Origin: Brevundimonas sp.
GTDB taxonomy: Bacteria > Pseudomonadota > Alphaproteobacteria > Caulobacterales > Caulobacteraceae
Length of the DNA: 40,987 nucleotides
NCBI RefSeq assembly: GCF_018608325.1
Contig: NZ_JABAZW010000142.1
Span: 325 to 41,311 of the forward strand
Direction: 5' to 3'
Shown here: positions 33,495 through 40,987 of the stretch, in pieces
Position numbering within the stretch: the stretch's first letter is position 1
How the letters are laid out: the number at the start of each line of letters is the position of its first letter
Notes under the pieces: model-generated
What the model was told of the DNA's origin: nothing
The model's database searches: none
The model's input: the letters and a program-made list of their open reading frames with translations, nothing else
Program-made: the position numbers and the translations under genes

Positions 33495-33644
33495 TCATTC
33501 CTCCGGTTCCTCGGCAGGAGGCTCCGGCTGGGGGGCGGGCTGAAGCATCGCTTCAACCTGCTTGACCATGCGGGCCATGCGCTGCATGTCGTCGGAGCGA
33601 ACGGGCAGGGGTGCTGGGATGCTACGGCGGACGGTCGGGGGCAT
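33495..33644 (-). CDS. Small hypothetical proline-rich protein
   Basis: 49 aa from ATG 33644 (MPPTVRRSIPAPLPVRSDDM), coupled to the preceding stop (TAATG). A short methionine-rich amphipathic helix (MQRMARMVKQVEAML) is followed by a Pro/Glu tail. The track ORF 33495..33950 overextends it. Function unknown. Last gene before motif copy 1. Confidence 0.5.
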   Translation of the reverse strand: MPPTVRRSIPAPLPVRSDDMQRMARMVKQVEAMLQPAPQPEPPAEEPEE

Positions 33645-33778
33645 TAGGTTTCCGGCGCCTTTCGGGCCGAGCCGATGGCGGCGAAGACCGCAAGGAACAC
33701 CATCACCGCCACGCCAAAGCTTCCGGTCACATCGCCCGCAAGAAGGCCCGCGATTGAGGCAGCAAATGACCTTCGCAT
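33644..33778 (-). CDS. Small membrane protein
   Basis: A 44-aa ORF missing from the track, from ATG 33778 (overlapping the previous TGA) to TAA 33644-33646. It reads MRRSFAASIAGLLAGDVTGS followed by FGVAVMVFLAVFAAIGSARK, so it has two short hydrophobic stretches with a basic start. Coupled on both sides, which supports translation. Its proximity to lysis genes makes a holin or antiholin conceivable. Confidence 0.5.
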   Translation of the reverse strand: MRRSFAASIAGLLAGDVTGSFGVAVMVFLAVFAAIGSARKAPET

Positions 33779-34020
33779 CACACCACTCCCGCCATAATGC
33801 GCTCCAACTCCTCAACCGTCCTCGGACTGTCGGTGCGGTCGATGATGGTCTGGATGACGGCGCGGGTGATGTGGTGGTTGCGCGTGTCGTAGCTGTGAAC
33901 GCTGCGTATCTTGAATTCTTCAGGTGTGTGCTCACCGACAGCATCAGCACACGCCTGCAACAGCAGCCCTGTCTTCTCCGGCTCGGTCAGGGCTTCGCGG
34001 ATCGTGGACTCGGCAATCAT
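33778..34020 (-). CDS. Hypothetical phage protein
   Basis: 80 aa, helical and acidic (MIAESTIREALTEPEKTGLL, then TIIDRTDSPRTVEELERIMA). No membrane segment or recognised motif. It leads a chain of coupled small genes. The 219-bp gap upstream (34021-34239) holds no convincing gene. Confidence 0.55.
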   Translation of the reverse strand: MIAESTIREALTEPEKTGLLLQACADAVGEHTPEEFKIRSVHSYDTRNHHITRAVIQTIIDRTDSPRTVEELERIMAGVV

Positions 34021-34239
34021 GGCAGTTTCTCCAGTTGCGAAAAATTCTCAGAAAGGGTTCTGGACTCGAAAATTCCGTGTCGGATACCCCACGGTTCAGA
34101 CCGGACCGGCGATTTACCCCCACCCCCGGCGTCCTCGACCTGGCTGGGATTTCGGCCGGATCGGACGGCGGCTGGCAGGCGGGGCTTGGCAAACGAGCGT
34201 TCTCCGTCAGACGCCCATTTACCGACGGCACTAGGGGCG

Positions 34240-34767
34240 TCATTCATCGTCATCGTCCTCGAAATCAGCCCGTCTGACTCGCTCAGAGTCTGACGATGGA
34301 AGGCTAAGTGGCTGATATGGTTCGGCTTCGATGACACCCGGCAACCGATTGTTTGTCGGTTGCCCTCCCAAATGCACCTCTTTCGTGATGATCTGGACGA
34401 GCTGACGGGCCTGCTCGGGCATGGCTGCACGGGCGTCCTTGTCCGCGTCGATGAAGACCTTGGCGGCCTTGAGGCGCACATCCTCAGACATGCCTCGGCG
34501 CTGCAGATCGGCCGCCGTGAGCCAAGCCTGCTCTGTTTCAGAGGCCAACCACGCGCGCTTGACATCGGCCCTGAACGCTTTGACGTGCGGCTTGATTAGG
34601 GCTTTGGCTAAGCTTTCGGTCTTGTAGCCTGTGCGTTTGGCGGCATCCGCAACTGTCAGGCCCTCATGAACGATGAGCGTGATCGCGGTGCGCAGAGCGG
34701 GGCTTACACGGCCCTTGCGGATCATGGCGCCGTCGCGATCATACAGGCCGTGGTCGCCAGTGGACAT
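34240..34767 (-). CDS. HTH protein, possible terminase small subunit
   Basis: 175 aa. A basic N-terminal region leads to a helix-turn-helix, LIVHEGLTVADAAKRTGYKT (about residues 31-50), then a helical domain rich in charged residues and an acidic tail (FEDDDDE). This architecture occurs in small terminase subunits that recognise phage DNA. It is far from the large subunit (26.5-28.1 kb), so another DNA-binding role is possible. The start ATG overlaps the upstream XRE gene stop. Confidence 0.5.
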   Translation of the reverse strand: MSTGDHGLYDRDGAMIRKGRVSPALRTAITLIVHEGLTVADAAKRTGYKTESLAKALIKPHVKAFRADVKRAWLASETEQAWLTAADLQRRGMSEDVRLKAAKVFIDADKDARAAMPEQARQLVQIITKEVHLGGQPTNNRLPGVIEAEPYQPLSLPSSDSERVRRADFEDDDDE

Positions 34768-35213
34768 CAGGCGGCGTCCTTGTGCAGTTCAGCGCGACGA
34801 GGGGCGGGTACAGCTCCGATGTCCTGGGCCTGTTGAACCGGCATGAGGACGAGGGCGAGGCCGAGGCTCTCAAGCCATACGTCGCCCATCATCGAGATCG
34901 AGATGCGGCCGGAGAAGGCGGCGGTCGAGTTGTCGGGATCATCGGACGAGCAGGGGGTGATGACGAAGCCCGCCTTTCCAGACGGCTTGTCGCCATGCTC
35001 CAGCTTTGAGGTGTACCGATCCGACCACCCCGCATGAGCATCGAGGTCTTCGCAGGTCATAGCCTGGGCCATGCGATGCGACCGAAGCAGGGCGGCTATG
35101 TCGGCGCGACTGTGAACGATGGTCGGCGCGGTTACAGCACGTGCGTCACGCCATGCTGCCCGGCCCATGCCGATGACTGGCTGTTCGGAGTGTGAGGCGA
35201 CGTCCTGCTGCAC
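34767..35213 (-). CDS. XRE-like HTH regulator
   Basis: The 148-aa product (GTG 35213) has a helix-turn-helix of the Cro/CI type at about residues 35-75: SRADIAALLRSHRMAQAMTC, then a second helix ending in RYTSKLEHG. The C-terminal 70 residues are beta-rich and of unknown type. It lies directly downstream of the repeat-rich region 35340-35556, which could hold its operators. It is a candidate for control of early genes; whether it is the lysogeny repressor cannot be told. An internal start is possible. Confidence 0.6.
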   Translation of the reverse strand: MQQDVASHSEQPVIGMGRAAWRDARAVTAPTIVHSRADIAALLRSHRMAQAMTCEDLDAHAGWSDRYTSKLEHGDKPSGKAGFVITPCSSDDPDNSTAAFSGRISISMMGDVWLESLGLALVLMPVQQAQDIGAVPAPRRAELHKDAA

Positions 35214-35339
35214 TTCTTCGGTCCCCGCAGAGAGGGCCGGTCCGAAATGAGGTGCGCCAACACCCTGTCGTTATGCGTGACGATGCTTAAGGCGCGGCTA
35301 ACGATAGGGCCGAAAAGGGGTCGAAAACCGAGCGAGAGG

Positions 35340-35556
35340 GGATGACCCCCTATGTATATGTCTCCATATTGATAAACGATATGTATCTACGATACCCCCC
35401 CCACATCCCACTCGCTCGATAATTGGGGTATAAAGTATTGATATATATAAGGAACCGAGTGGGATTTTAACCATCCCACTCGAATCCCGCTTGCCCCGTT
35501 TTTGACCTGTTCAGGTCGAGTGGGATGGTCGAGTGGGGATGACAAAATCCCACTTG
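35340..35556. repeat. AT-rich inverted-repeat (iteron-like) cluster; origin or operator candidate
   Basis: The decamer CGAGTGGGAT or its complement occurs at 35405-35414, 35456-35465, 35473-35482 and 35517-35526, with near copies at 35484-35493, 35530-35540 and 35547-35556. Two form a large palindrome with a 7-base loop (35456-35482). A separate dyad, GACCTGTTCAGGTC, is at 35504-35517. The left part (35340-35460) is unusually AT-rich, with ATATGTATC and GATATATATAAGG. The region lies between the primase and the XRE gene; 35214-35339 shows no gene. Confidence 0.6.
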
Positions 35557-35610
35557 CATTAAGTGTTTGGTAAGCGGGTGGGAGGGGTGAACTGGGGTGG
35601 ACGAACAACG

Positions 35611-35640
35611 AAAAAGGGGCCGGATTCTCATCCAGCCCCC
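35611..35640 (-). terminator. Rho-independent terminator after the primase gene
   Basis: On the minus strand GGGGCTGGAT pairs with ATCCGGCCCC (one T-G pair) around a GAGA loop, followed by TTTTTCG. It lies 27 bp after the primase stop. Confidence 0.85.
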
Positions 35641-35666
35641 TCTGCATGCGTCCGTATGAAGTGGCC

Positions 35667-38096
35667 CTACACCGCCACCCTGTACCACTTCACCTTATGC
35701 CCGCCTGATGGCGGCTGACGGTCCTCTCGCTCCAGATCGCCCCCATCGACAAGGCCGTCCAGCATCTCCTTGAGGTCTTTGGAGCGCATGCGGTTCTTGA
35801 GGGCCTGGGCGATGTCGCGATAGGCCATCCAGCTCCGGCCGCGCAGAACACGCATGATGCGCTGCGCCTCGCCCTGATGCTGCGTCTCGGCCATGTAGCT
35901 GCCCGCCATCGACAACACCTGCTGGGCCGACCACATGGCCAGATCGGCGCCCCAATCCATGTCCTCCAGCGTGACGACGGGATTGGCCGGATTGATGCCG
36001 ATGGCGCGAATGACCGCCAGGCGCTGCGCCATCTCGGCCGTGCGGGTGAAGAACACCTGATCGTGGTCCATGCGTCCGATGCGCTCCGACAGGGCCATAT
36101 AGGCCTTGTGGGCATGGCCTCCGGCGCCGTCCTGCCATGGAACGATGATCATGGGCGCATCGGCTGACATGCTGTGGCTGGTGGCGCGGGTGAGGGGATT
36201 GCCGGAGTTATAGATCGCCGTCATCCCCTCGGTGATCGAGGCCGGAACCTCCATCTTGTCCGCCAGCGGCTCGCGCTCCTCGACCCGCAACAAGGTCGGA
36301 ATGATAAGGAAGCGGTTCAGGAAGCCGTTGAACACGTCGCCGCCCTCCAGGTTCTCGAAGAACTCCTCGTGCGTGGACACGCCGTACAGGCTCAACGCCG
36401 GGCTATGGACCGGCTCTCCCACGCGTCCCGCCCACTCCGGCATCGCCATGGTGTCGAAGCTGGATCCCCATGCCGACCGCAGGATGCCGGTAATGGCCCG
36501 CTCGTGCGTCGATGCCTTGCGCCCATTGATCCTGCCAAGGAACGACCCGAACTCGTCAATGCAGGTCAGGGTCAGCGGCTGACGGGTCAGGCGGCTGATG
36601 ACGGCGGACAGGGACATGAATCCGCCCGGACCGTAGTGGTGCCCCATGCTGCAGGCGTGAAGCACCCGCCCCACGCACTTCAACGGATGATCCTTCGCAG
36701 CTCCCGACGGCGCCAGAAACAGGCCGTACAGATGGGTGCCGGTCAGGGTCGGCCCGGCGAACTTGCGACCGGCAGCGGTGCCGATCAGCTCCAGGGCAGC
36801 CAGCAGGGCCCCGCCCCGCTGCGGCTTGCGGGCAGAGTCCGAGATCCAGTCTGTTAGCGCGCCCACAAGGCCGGGGACGCGGGTCAAGTGGTCGGGCAGC
36901 TCGTGGTCTGCACTCGAAACGCCCTTTCGAGTGTTTTCGAGTTCGGCGCCGCCCTCGAATCCAGCATCGGCGGGCTTTTGGGGCTCAAAAGGTGGCGAAA
37001 TGGACGATTTGGGCGCCAGCGAGGCCGAAGCTTGCTTAGGGCGCAGCGGCTCGGGCAGATCGTCGTCGCTGATACCCTGCTGGACCTCGGTTAAACCGAG
37101 GCCCAGATCAATCACCACCCCGTCTTCCTTCAGCCCCAGCCGCTCACGCAACCAGTCCGTTGCAGCGGGCTCTTCCACGTCGAGCGCCGCCATCACAAGA
37201 TCGATGGCGCTGTAGGTGTGGTTGGTGCCGAAGTCCTTGATGCCGTCGCGCTGGATCGACAGGTTCAGCTTGCGCTCTGGGATCGGCCGACCGGTACATG
37301 ACGCGCGCCACGTCGCGACCGCCTCGTATCCGCCGCGCGCCGAACGACAGCCGTAGAGGTCCAGTGCTGGAACCCATGCCGACAGGTTGTCCAGAGCCGC
37401 CGTCTTCGTCTCTGACCAGATGTCGTCGGGGTCGATATCAGGCGGCGCGGCCTTGCGCGGCCTGTTTGTGACGGACGACGTGCGTTCACGCGACCACCCG
37501 CATTGCTCCAGCGCCTCTTCCAGCGCCTCCATGTCCTCGTCAGTGAGAACCGGAAGCTCCTTGGCGGCGACCGGACCGCGCGTCCAACTGTAGGGCTGGC
37601 GCGTGTCGGGGTGGATCGACGGCGGACAAACGGTCTGGCGCGTGTCGAAGCCGGTCAGGACATCGAGCAGGCGACCATCTGGTCCGTCATACTGCGCCGT
37701 CTTCCGCGTCTTCGGCGCCAGATAGAACCGGCTCTCGCCTTTCTGGCCGCGCTTGACCATGGGCGAGGCCGGAGCGACCGCCAGCAGGGAGGTGAGGGCG
37801 TCAGGATCGGTCGCGTCGAAGTCCAGCACGACGACGTGCAGGTCCTTGCCGACCTGAGAGCCGCAGACGATGCCGATGTTTGCGCCGGGCGCGGCGAGGG
37901 CGACTTTCAGTTCGATGCCTGACAGTGTTTCGTCGCGGAATCGTTGCCATTTCGACATCCCCTGCCAGGCGCCGGATCGGTACGTGCCCGGACATTTTCC
38001 CCGGCCATTGTGGGGCGTGTAGTCGTAGGCGATCAGCGGTATTGGGTTAAAGCCGAGAGCGACAAGCTGCTCGTGGGCTGAGGCGAAGGGGGTCAT
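35667..38096 (-). CDS. Primase-polymerase/DUF3987-type helicase-like replication protein
   Basis: The 809-aa protein has an N-terminal Prim-Pol-like domain (about residues 1-200) with the metal-binding LDFD at 91-94 and FDTRQTVCPPSIHPDTRQPY further on. Its C-terminal half resembles DUF3987 ATPases, with a P-loop-like APSGAAKDH (462-470) and Walker B-like CIDEF (512-516). A winged-helix-like tail ends in GGHKVKWYRVAV. It should prime and perhaps unwind phage DNA. The usual Prim-Pol histidine motif reads ESRFYL here and the P-loop lacks the standard GKT/S, so activity is uncertain. It overlaps the gene before (ATGA). Confidence 0.75.
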   Translation of the reverse strand: MTPFASAHEQLVALGFNPIPLIAYDYTPHNGRGKCPGTYRSGAWQGMSKWQRFRDETLSGIELKVALAAPGANIGIVCGSQVGKDLHVVVLDFDATDPDALTSLLAVAPASPMVKRGQKGESRFYLAPKTRKTAQYDGPDGRLLDVLTGFDTRQTVCPPSIHPDTRQPYSWTRGPVAAKELPVLTDEDMEALEEALEQCGWSRERTSSVTNRPRKAAPPDIDPDDIWSETKTAALDNLSAWVPALDLYGCRSARGGYEAVATWRASCTGRPIPERKLNLSIQRDGIKDFGTNHTYSAIDLVMAALDVEEPAATDWLRERLGLKEDGVVIDLGLGLTEVQQGISDDDLPEPLRPKQASASLAPKSSISPPFEPQKPADAGFEGGAELENTRKGVSSADHELPDHLTRVPGLVGALTDWISDSARKPQRGGALLAALELIGTAAGRKFAGPTLTGTHLYGLFLAPSGAAKDHPLKCVGRVLHACSMGHHYGPGGFMSLSAVISRLTRQPLTLTCIDEFGSFLGRINGRKASTHERAITGILRSAWGSSFDTMAMPEWAGRVGEPVHSPALSLYGVSTHEEFFENLEGGDVFNGFLNRFLIIPTLLRVEEREPLADKMEVPASITEGMTAIYNSGNPLTRATSHSMSADAPMIIVPWQDGAGGHAHKAYMALSERIGRMDHDQVFFTRTAEMAQRLAVIRAIGINPANPVVTLEDMDWGADLAMWSAQQVLSMAGSYMAETQHQGEAQRIMRVLRGRSWMAYRDIAQALKNRMRSKDLKEMLDGLVDGGDLEREDRQPPSGGHKVKWYRVAV

Positions 38097-38440
38097 GCAG
38101 GTTCAATCACCCTCACACCAGAGCCGCGCGCCAACGCGACCATGTTCGCCGTTCCGCGTCCGCCTGGAAAGGCGACGACCAGATCAGGACGACCCTCACG
38201 CAACATCTGCTCGTTGCGGATCGGACCGGCAGCACGACCATGCTTGCGCCAGTCGGCTGGATACGATTCCACGGGAATCAGCTCGCGCGCTGCATACCGT
38301 GCCGCAAAAGCGTCTGCACCGGACGCCGCTCCGTGGATCACGCACGTAAACGGCCCATACTGCTCGTTTATGGCCGACATCTGCAGGGAGAAGGAGCGTT
38401 CGTCGCTGTAGTCGCGACCGCCACAAATCAGGACCCTCAC
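38093..38440 (-). CDS. SLOG-fold protein (DUF2493/YspA-like)
   Basis: The 115-aa protein starts at GTG 38440 and reads MRVLICGGRDYSDERSFSLQ, with the GGRDY motif of DUF2493 proteins. VIHGAASGADAFAARYA and VVAFPGGRGTANMVALA complete the nucleotide-binding Rossmann-like SLOG pattern. Members are thought to sense or process nucleotide-derived ligands; the role in phages is unsettled. Coupled to its neighbours on both sides. Confidence 0.8.
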   Translation of the reverse strand: MRVLICGGRDYSDERSFSLQMSAINEQYGPFTCVIHGAASGADAFAARYAARELIPVESYPADWRKHGRAAGPIRNEQMLREGRPDLVVAFPGGRGTANMVALARGSGVRVIEPA

Positions 38441-38646
38441 CCCTCACCCCCGAGCGGCACGGTCAGCGCAGCGACGATCCGGTCACCCGCCGCCTTGTTC
38501 GCCTCGTTGACGATGATCAGGCAGGTAGTCAGCCACTCGTCGGGCGTGATTTTGTCGAACGCAGAACCCTTGCCGATGCTGTCGAGGTGCTGGCCCGCGA
38601 TGGCGCCCGCGCGGCGAACGTCGTCGCGTGTCATGTAGGGGGTCAT
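38437..38646 (-). CDS. Small hypothetical protein
   Basis: 69 aa (MTPYMTRDDVRRAGAIAGQH), helical, no recognised domain. Coupled start and stop overlaps with both neighbours support it as a real gene of the early operon. Confidence 0.6.
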   Translation of the reverse strand: MTPYMTRDDVRRAGAIAGQHLDSIGKGSAFDKITPDEWLTTCLIIVNEANKAAGDRIVAALTVPLGGEG

Positions 38647-38795
38647 GTCTCGAACCTCGCAGCCCAGGCCGCCTCAAGCGTCGCGAAGGGCCCTGACTGA
38701 TAATGGCGAACGACCGGACCGCGCGACCCGATGTCAGTGTCGGTGGAGCGGAACCAGAACCCGCCGTTGCGATAGATGAATCGGACGCGGGTCAT
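38643..38795 (-). CDS. Small hypothetical protein
   Basis: A 50-aa ORF too short for the track, from ATG 38795 (overlapping the previous TGA) to TGA at 38643. It starts MTRVRFIYRNGGFWFRSTDT and ends ATLEAAWAARFET. Predicted beta hairpin plus helix. Coupled at both ends, which supports translation. Function unknown. Confidence 0.5.
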   Translation of the reverse strand: MTRVRFIYRNGGFWFRSTDTDIGSRGPVVRHYQSGPFATLEAAWAARFET

Positions 38796-39094
38796 GCTGG
38801 CTCCTTTTGTGGGGCGCGGCGCGGCTCTTCAAAGTCGGTGGCGGTTTCCAGCCATGCGCTCAGGTCGCGGCGCTGGACCTTGCGGAACTGGCAGGCCGCG
38901 TAGAAGCCGTCCACGCTGGGCAGGTTGTGGAACCCCGCCAGCCTGACGACGGCGATCCCGCACATGAAGGACACCGCCTCAGCCCGATAGATCGCCCCTA
39001 TTCTGAGTTGCCTAATCCCTCGCGGCGTCAGGTGCGCATATTCGGGCGGCATCCCAACACACACCAAATCATCGCCCGGTTTGAAGTCGCACAT
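38792..39094 (-). CDS. Hypothetical phage protein, SH3-like barrel pattern
   Basis: ATG 39094 gives 100 aa (MCDFKPGDDLVCVGMPPEYA); the track ORF overextends it. The order KPGDDLVCVG, LRIGAIYRAEAV, GIAVVRLAG and CQFRKVQRRDLSAW is a recurrent pattern in small phage proteins that look like SH3-type barrels. Function unknown. Coupled by overlapping codons to both neighbours. Confidence 0.65.
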   Translation of the reverse strand: MCDFKPGDDLVCVGMPPEYAHLTPRGIRQLRIGAIYRAEAVSFMCGIAVVRLAGFHNLPSVDGFYAACQFRKVQRRDLSAWLETATDFEEPRRAPQKEPA

Positions 39095-39264
39095 CACTGC
39101 ACCCCCTCGATCTTTCCAGCTTCCAGCCGGACGCGCTTGCCCTCGGGCAGCGCCTCGTAATGTTTGACCTGCACGGGCGGCCCGTTGTCGGGCTTGACCC
39201 AATGAACGAAGGCCTTGTCACGGTTCTGAAAGCCGCTTTGCACGGTCGCGTTGAACGGGATCAT
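39094..39264 (-). CDS. Small hypothetical protein
   Basis: A 56-aa ORF missing from the track, from ATG 39264 (overlapping the previous TGA) to TGA 39094. It reads MIPFNATVQSGFQNRDKAFV and ends GKRVRLEAGKIEGVQ. Predicted beta-rich. Coupling on both sides supports it. Confidence 0.5.
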   Translation of the reverse strand: MIPFNATVQSGFQNRDKAFVHWVKPDNGPPVQVKHYEALPEGKRVRLEAGKIEGVQ

Positions 39265-39638
39265 GCGGCCCCTCCTACGATGGCGCTCAACCGCTCGCGC
39301 AGGTCGGGCGTCAGGCTGTAGGCGCTGGTTCCGTAAGCGCAGGTGATGTCGCCCGGCATCCGGGACATGGCCAGACGACCACGCAGCTTGCAGATCTGCA
39401 CATGAACGATCTTCGGCGTGGGGCCGCTGCCGTCAGGCCGTTCGAACACCTGCGTGTAGATGGTGTCCTTCGGCACGGCGTAGGGGCGCTTGAACAGCAG
39501 CGTCAAAATGCCTGCCATCTGCTCGGACAGGTTCAGGGCGCCGCGCAAACGATCACGCTCGGCAACTGTGCCGGTGAACTGCGCCAGCTTGTCACGCAGG
39601 GTCTGGTTTTCGTTTTCGAGTCTCTCTTCGCGGGTCAT
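39261..39638 (-). CDS. CtrA/OmpR-type winged-helix protein without receiver domain
   Basis: 125 aa. After an N-terminal coiled coil (RLENENQTLRDKLAQF) comes an OmpR-family winged helix: LSEQMAGILTLLFKRPYAVP, then DTIYTQVFERPD, the recognition-helix region PKIVHVQICKLRGRL (about 75-89) and a wing ending ITCAYGTSAYSLT. By memory, CtrA of Caulobacter has KIIDVFICKLRKKL at the same place. No phospho-acceptor receiver domain is present. It may act as an activator, or compete with or mimic a host cell-cycle regulator. Confidence 0.72.
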   Translation of the reverse strand: MTREERLENENQTLRDKLAQFTGTVAERDRLRGALNLSEQMAGILTLLFKRPYAVPKDTIYTQVFERPDGSGPTPKIVHVQICKLRGRLAMSRMPGDITCAYGTSAYSLTPDLRERLSAIVGGAA

Positions 39639-40228
39639 GCTGCTTGCTCCTCATGAGGAATACGGGCGCCCTTCGCGAGATTATCTCGCGCCCAGAGCGG
39701 CTGCAGATTGGTGTAATGGAAGCATCGGCGTTGCTGCGCCGGGTCGGTCAGATCAAATGCCGCGCAAGGCATGATGTGATCGACATGCCAGAGGCTGCTG
39801 TTGCTCCACGACATACCGTCGCTGAACTGATTTTCGATGTGGGAGAACAACTGCTGTCTCGAGCATCCGGTCAGATCCCAGAATCGATTTGATCGGTTTG
39901 CATGAGACAGAGCTGAGCGAATGCGCCGTCTCAGTCGTGCGACTAAAGCGTACTCGGGATCTATTTTTCTGCGATTCGTCACGTAGATGGTCGAGCGCTC
40001 GCGAAGTCGATCTGCGTTCTCGTCTTTCCATTTCTGATAGTAAGTACGAGCTTCTTCGCGGTGCTGTTCTCGATATTTCTTTGCGCGATCTTTGTTCGCT
40101 GAGCGATAGGATGCGTCATAAAGTCTTGTGCATACCTTACACTTAGGGCGCAGTCCGTTTTGGCCGAGCTTATGCTTTCCAAAATCAGAAGACTGCTTTT
40201 CCTTTCCGCATTCTGTGCATTTACGCAT
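39635..40228 (-). CDS. HNH endonuclease (free-standing, homing type)
   Basis: ATG 40228 (overlapping the helicase TGA) gives 197 aa. An N-terminal zinc-finger pair (CTECGKEK and CKVC) is followed by a basic helical region, then the HNH core WHVDHIMPCAAFDLTD with YTNLQPLWARDNLAKG near the end. Such proteins nick DNA and often spread as selfish elements in phages. The gene is clearly lower in GC than its neighbours, a sign of recent arrival, yet it is precisely coupled on both sides. Confidence 0.82.
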   Translation of the reverse strand: MRKCTECGKEKQSSDFGKHKLGQNGLRPKCKVCTRLYDASYRSANKDRAKKYREQHREEARTYYQKWKDENADRLRERSTIYVTNRRKIDPEYALVARLRRRIRSALSHANRSNRFWDLTGCSRQQLFSHIENQFSDGMSWSNSSLWHVDHIMPCAAFDLTDPAQQRRCFHYTNLQPLWARDNLAKGARIPHEEQAA

Positions 40229-40987
40229 CACGCAGCCTCGCTTTCATCATGAGCAAATCTTCTGCCCACGAGATCAAACCACTTGCCGTTTTTGCGGACT
40301 TGAACGTGGGTCGGCTGGACCAACTCTGCCCATCGGTTCAGCGCCTCTTCGACGCACTCAGGCACGGGCAGGGCGCCGCCGTGGCGTTTCCACCAGGCTT
40401 CCGCCCGGTATCTGCCGGGCCCGCCGTGTTCGAACAGCACCCATTCCTGGTAGGACATCAGCCCCGCCGCATAGGTGACGCGCAAACTGTCCTTCGATCC
40501 CTGTTTCTGGTGACGACGCGCCGTCCACGTCACGACGGCGATCTCCTCCGGCGCCTGTTTCTTCAGGTCGCGCGACAGGATGGCCACGTCATCGGCCTCA
40601 GCCTCATGACGCGCACGATCCATTGACCACTCATGGCCGCAAACGATGCAGGTGCGTGCGTTGAGGGCGGCCAGCGTCTTGCAGTTCGGGCATTCCTTGG
40701 CGCGGATGTCGGAGACTTTCGCCGCGTCAGGCGCACCTTTCTTGCCGGGCCGTCGGTCGATGGTGATCGTGTCAACGGGGCCGAGACGCCGCGCTGTGCC
40801 AGTGAAGTCCAGCACCAGGCAGTCGTCCTTGCCCTCGGCCTTGCGGGTGCCGCGCCCCATCATCTGGACATAGAGGCCCGGCGACAGGGTGGGGCGAAGC
40901 AGGGCGATCAGGTCGGTGGCTGGAGCATCGAAACCTGTCGTCAGGACGTTACAATTGCTGAGGCAACGCAGCCGACCGGCCTTGAAG
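40228..40987 (-). CDS. DEAD/DEAH-type phage helicase, C-terminal part
   Basis: The frame is open through the right window edge, so the track ORF from 40863 is only its end. Upstream of that start it reads [20 protein letters not shown] (motif V) and then VQMMGRGTR (motif VI with arginine finger), which are superfamily 2 helicase signatures. A four-cysteine zinc ribbon follows ([11 protein letters not shown], then TCIVCGHEW). It probably unwinds DNA in phage replication or recombination. The N-terminal Walker domains lie beyond the window. Confidence 0.85.
   Translation of the reverse strand, partial: FKAGRLRCLSNCNVLTTGFDAPATDLIALLRPTLSPGLYVQMMGRGTRKAEGKDDCLVLDFTGTARRLGPVDTITIDRRPGKKGAPDAAKVSDIRAKECPNCKTLAALNARTCIVCGHEWSMDRARHEAEADDVAILSRDLKKQAPEEIAVVTWTARRHQKQGSKDSLRVTYAAGLMSYQEWVLFEHGGPGRYRAEAWWKRHGGALPVPECVEEALNRWAELVQPTHVQVRKNGKWFDLVGRRFAHDESEAA

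Noticed and set aside
33944-34243. ORFs in the gap before the 80-aa gene
   Set aside because: Several overlapping frames on both strands, none with a plausible ribosome site or coupling. Left as a 219-bp gap without a gene.
35387-35688. ORFs of 86 and 73 residues in the repeat region
   Set aside because: They are built from the inverted repeats and the terminator, and their sequence is Pro/His/Ser-rich without pattern.
7690-40987. Search for an integrase, CRISPR array, insertion sequence or reverse transcriptase
   Set aside because: None was seen. The integrase is expected past the right edge; the repeated 13-mer is too short and too widely spaced to be a CRISPR array.

Overview
The window is a high-GC bacterial chromosome segment carrying the left end and most of an integrated podovirus-type prophage. 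The host genes (rpiA, glmU, gph, a glutathione reductase) and the base composition suggest an alphaproteobacterium, most plausibly Caulobacterales such as Brevundimonas. The taxon is an inference from gene content and style, not from a marker gene.

Host part (1-7636): a partial glutathione reductase gene, a remnant or frameshifted small lipoprotein gene, rpiA, an SseB-like gene, glmU, a REP-like palindrome, gph, a dicarboxylate/amino-acid:cation symporter, an intact tRNA-Val(CAC), and a small secreted protein. At 7637-7687 lies a 3' half of a tRNA-Lys(CTT) gene on the minus strand with no 5' half. It is the expected scar of phage integration into tRNA-Lys, so the prophage starts there and runs off the right edge of the window. 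The integrase and the reconstituted tRNA should lie beyond 40987.

Prophage part (about 7690 to beyond 40987): almost everything is on the minus strand, so the phage reads from right to left. The first block (40987-33495) holds a helicase, an HNH endonuclease, a CtrA-like winged-helix protein, several small ORFs, a SLOG-fold protein, a primase/helicase-like protein, an origin/operator-like repeat cluster, an XRE regulator and an HTH protein that may be the small terminase. Then come lysis (membrane protein, GH19-like endolysin, Rz/Rz1 spanins), an HTH-metallophosphoesterase, an HslV-like Ntn hydrolase, an SGNH esterase, and the large terminase. The head genes follow in the order known from Bordetella phage BPP-1 (portal, Bbp19-like, scaffold, capsid, cement). 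Next are T7-like tail-tube and internal virion proteins, including a 1371-residue protein with a lytic transglycosylase domain. A P22 immI-like module (divergent ribbon-helix-helix gene, palindromic operators, P22-type antirepressor) separates these from a tailspike and a methyltransferase at the prophage end.

The most unusual signal is a 13-base motif, CCCGTGCGTTGAG, present seven times (one copy 12 of 13), always on the transcribed strand and only in the late region. Six copies sit 29-32 nt before a start codon, usually touching the stop codon of the gene before. No Shine-Dalgarno sequence is visible in those gaps, and two copies also share an AATCTG box 17 bp downstream, 5 nt before ATG. 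This looks like a family of phage late promoters, possibly making leaderless mRNAs; repressor or stoperator sites are the main alternative.
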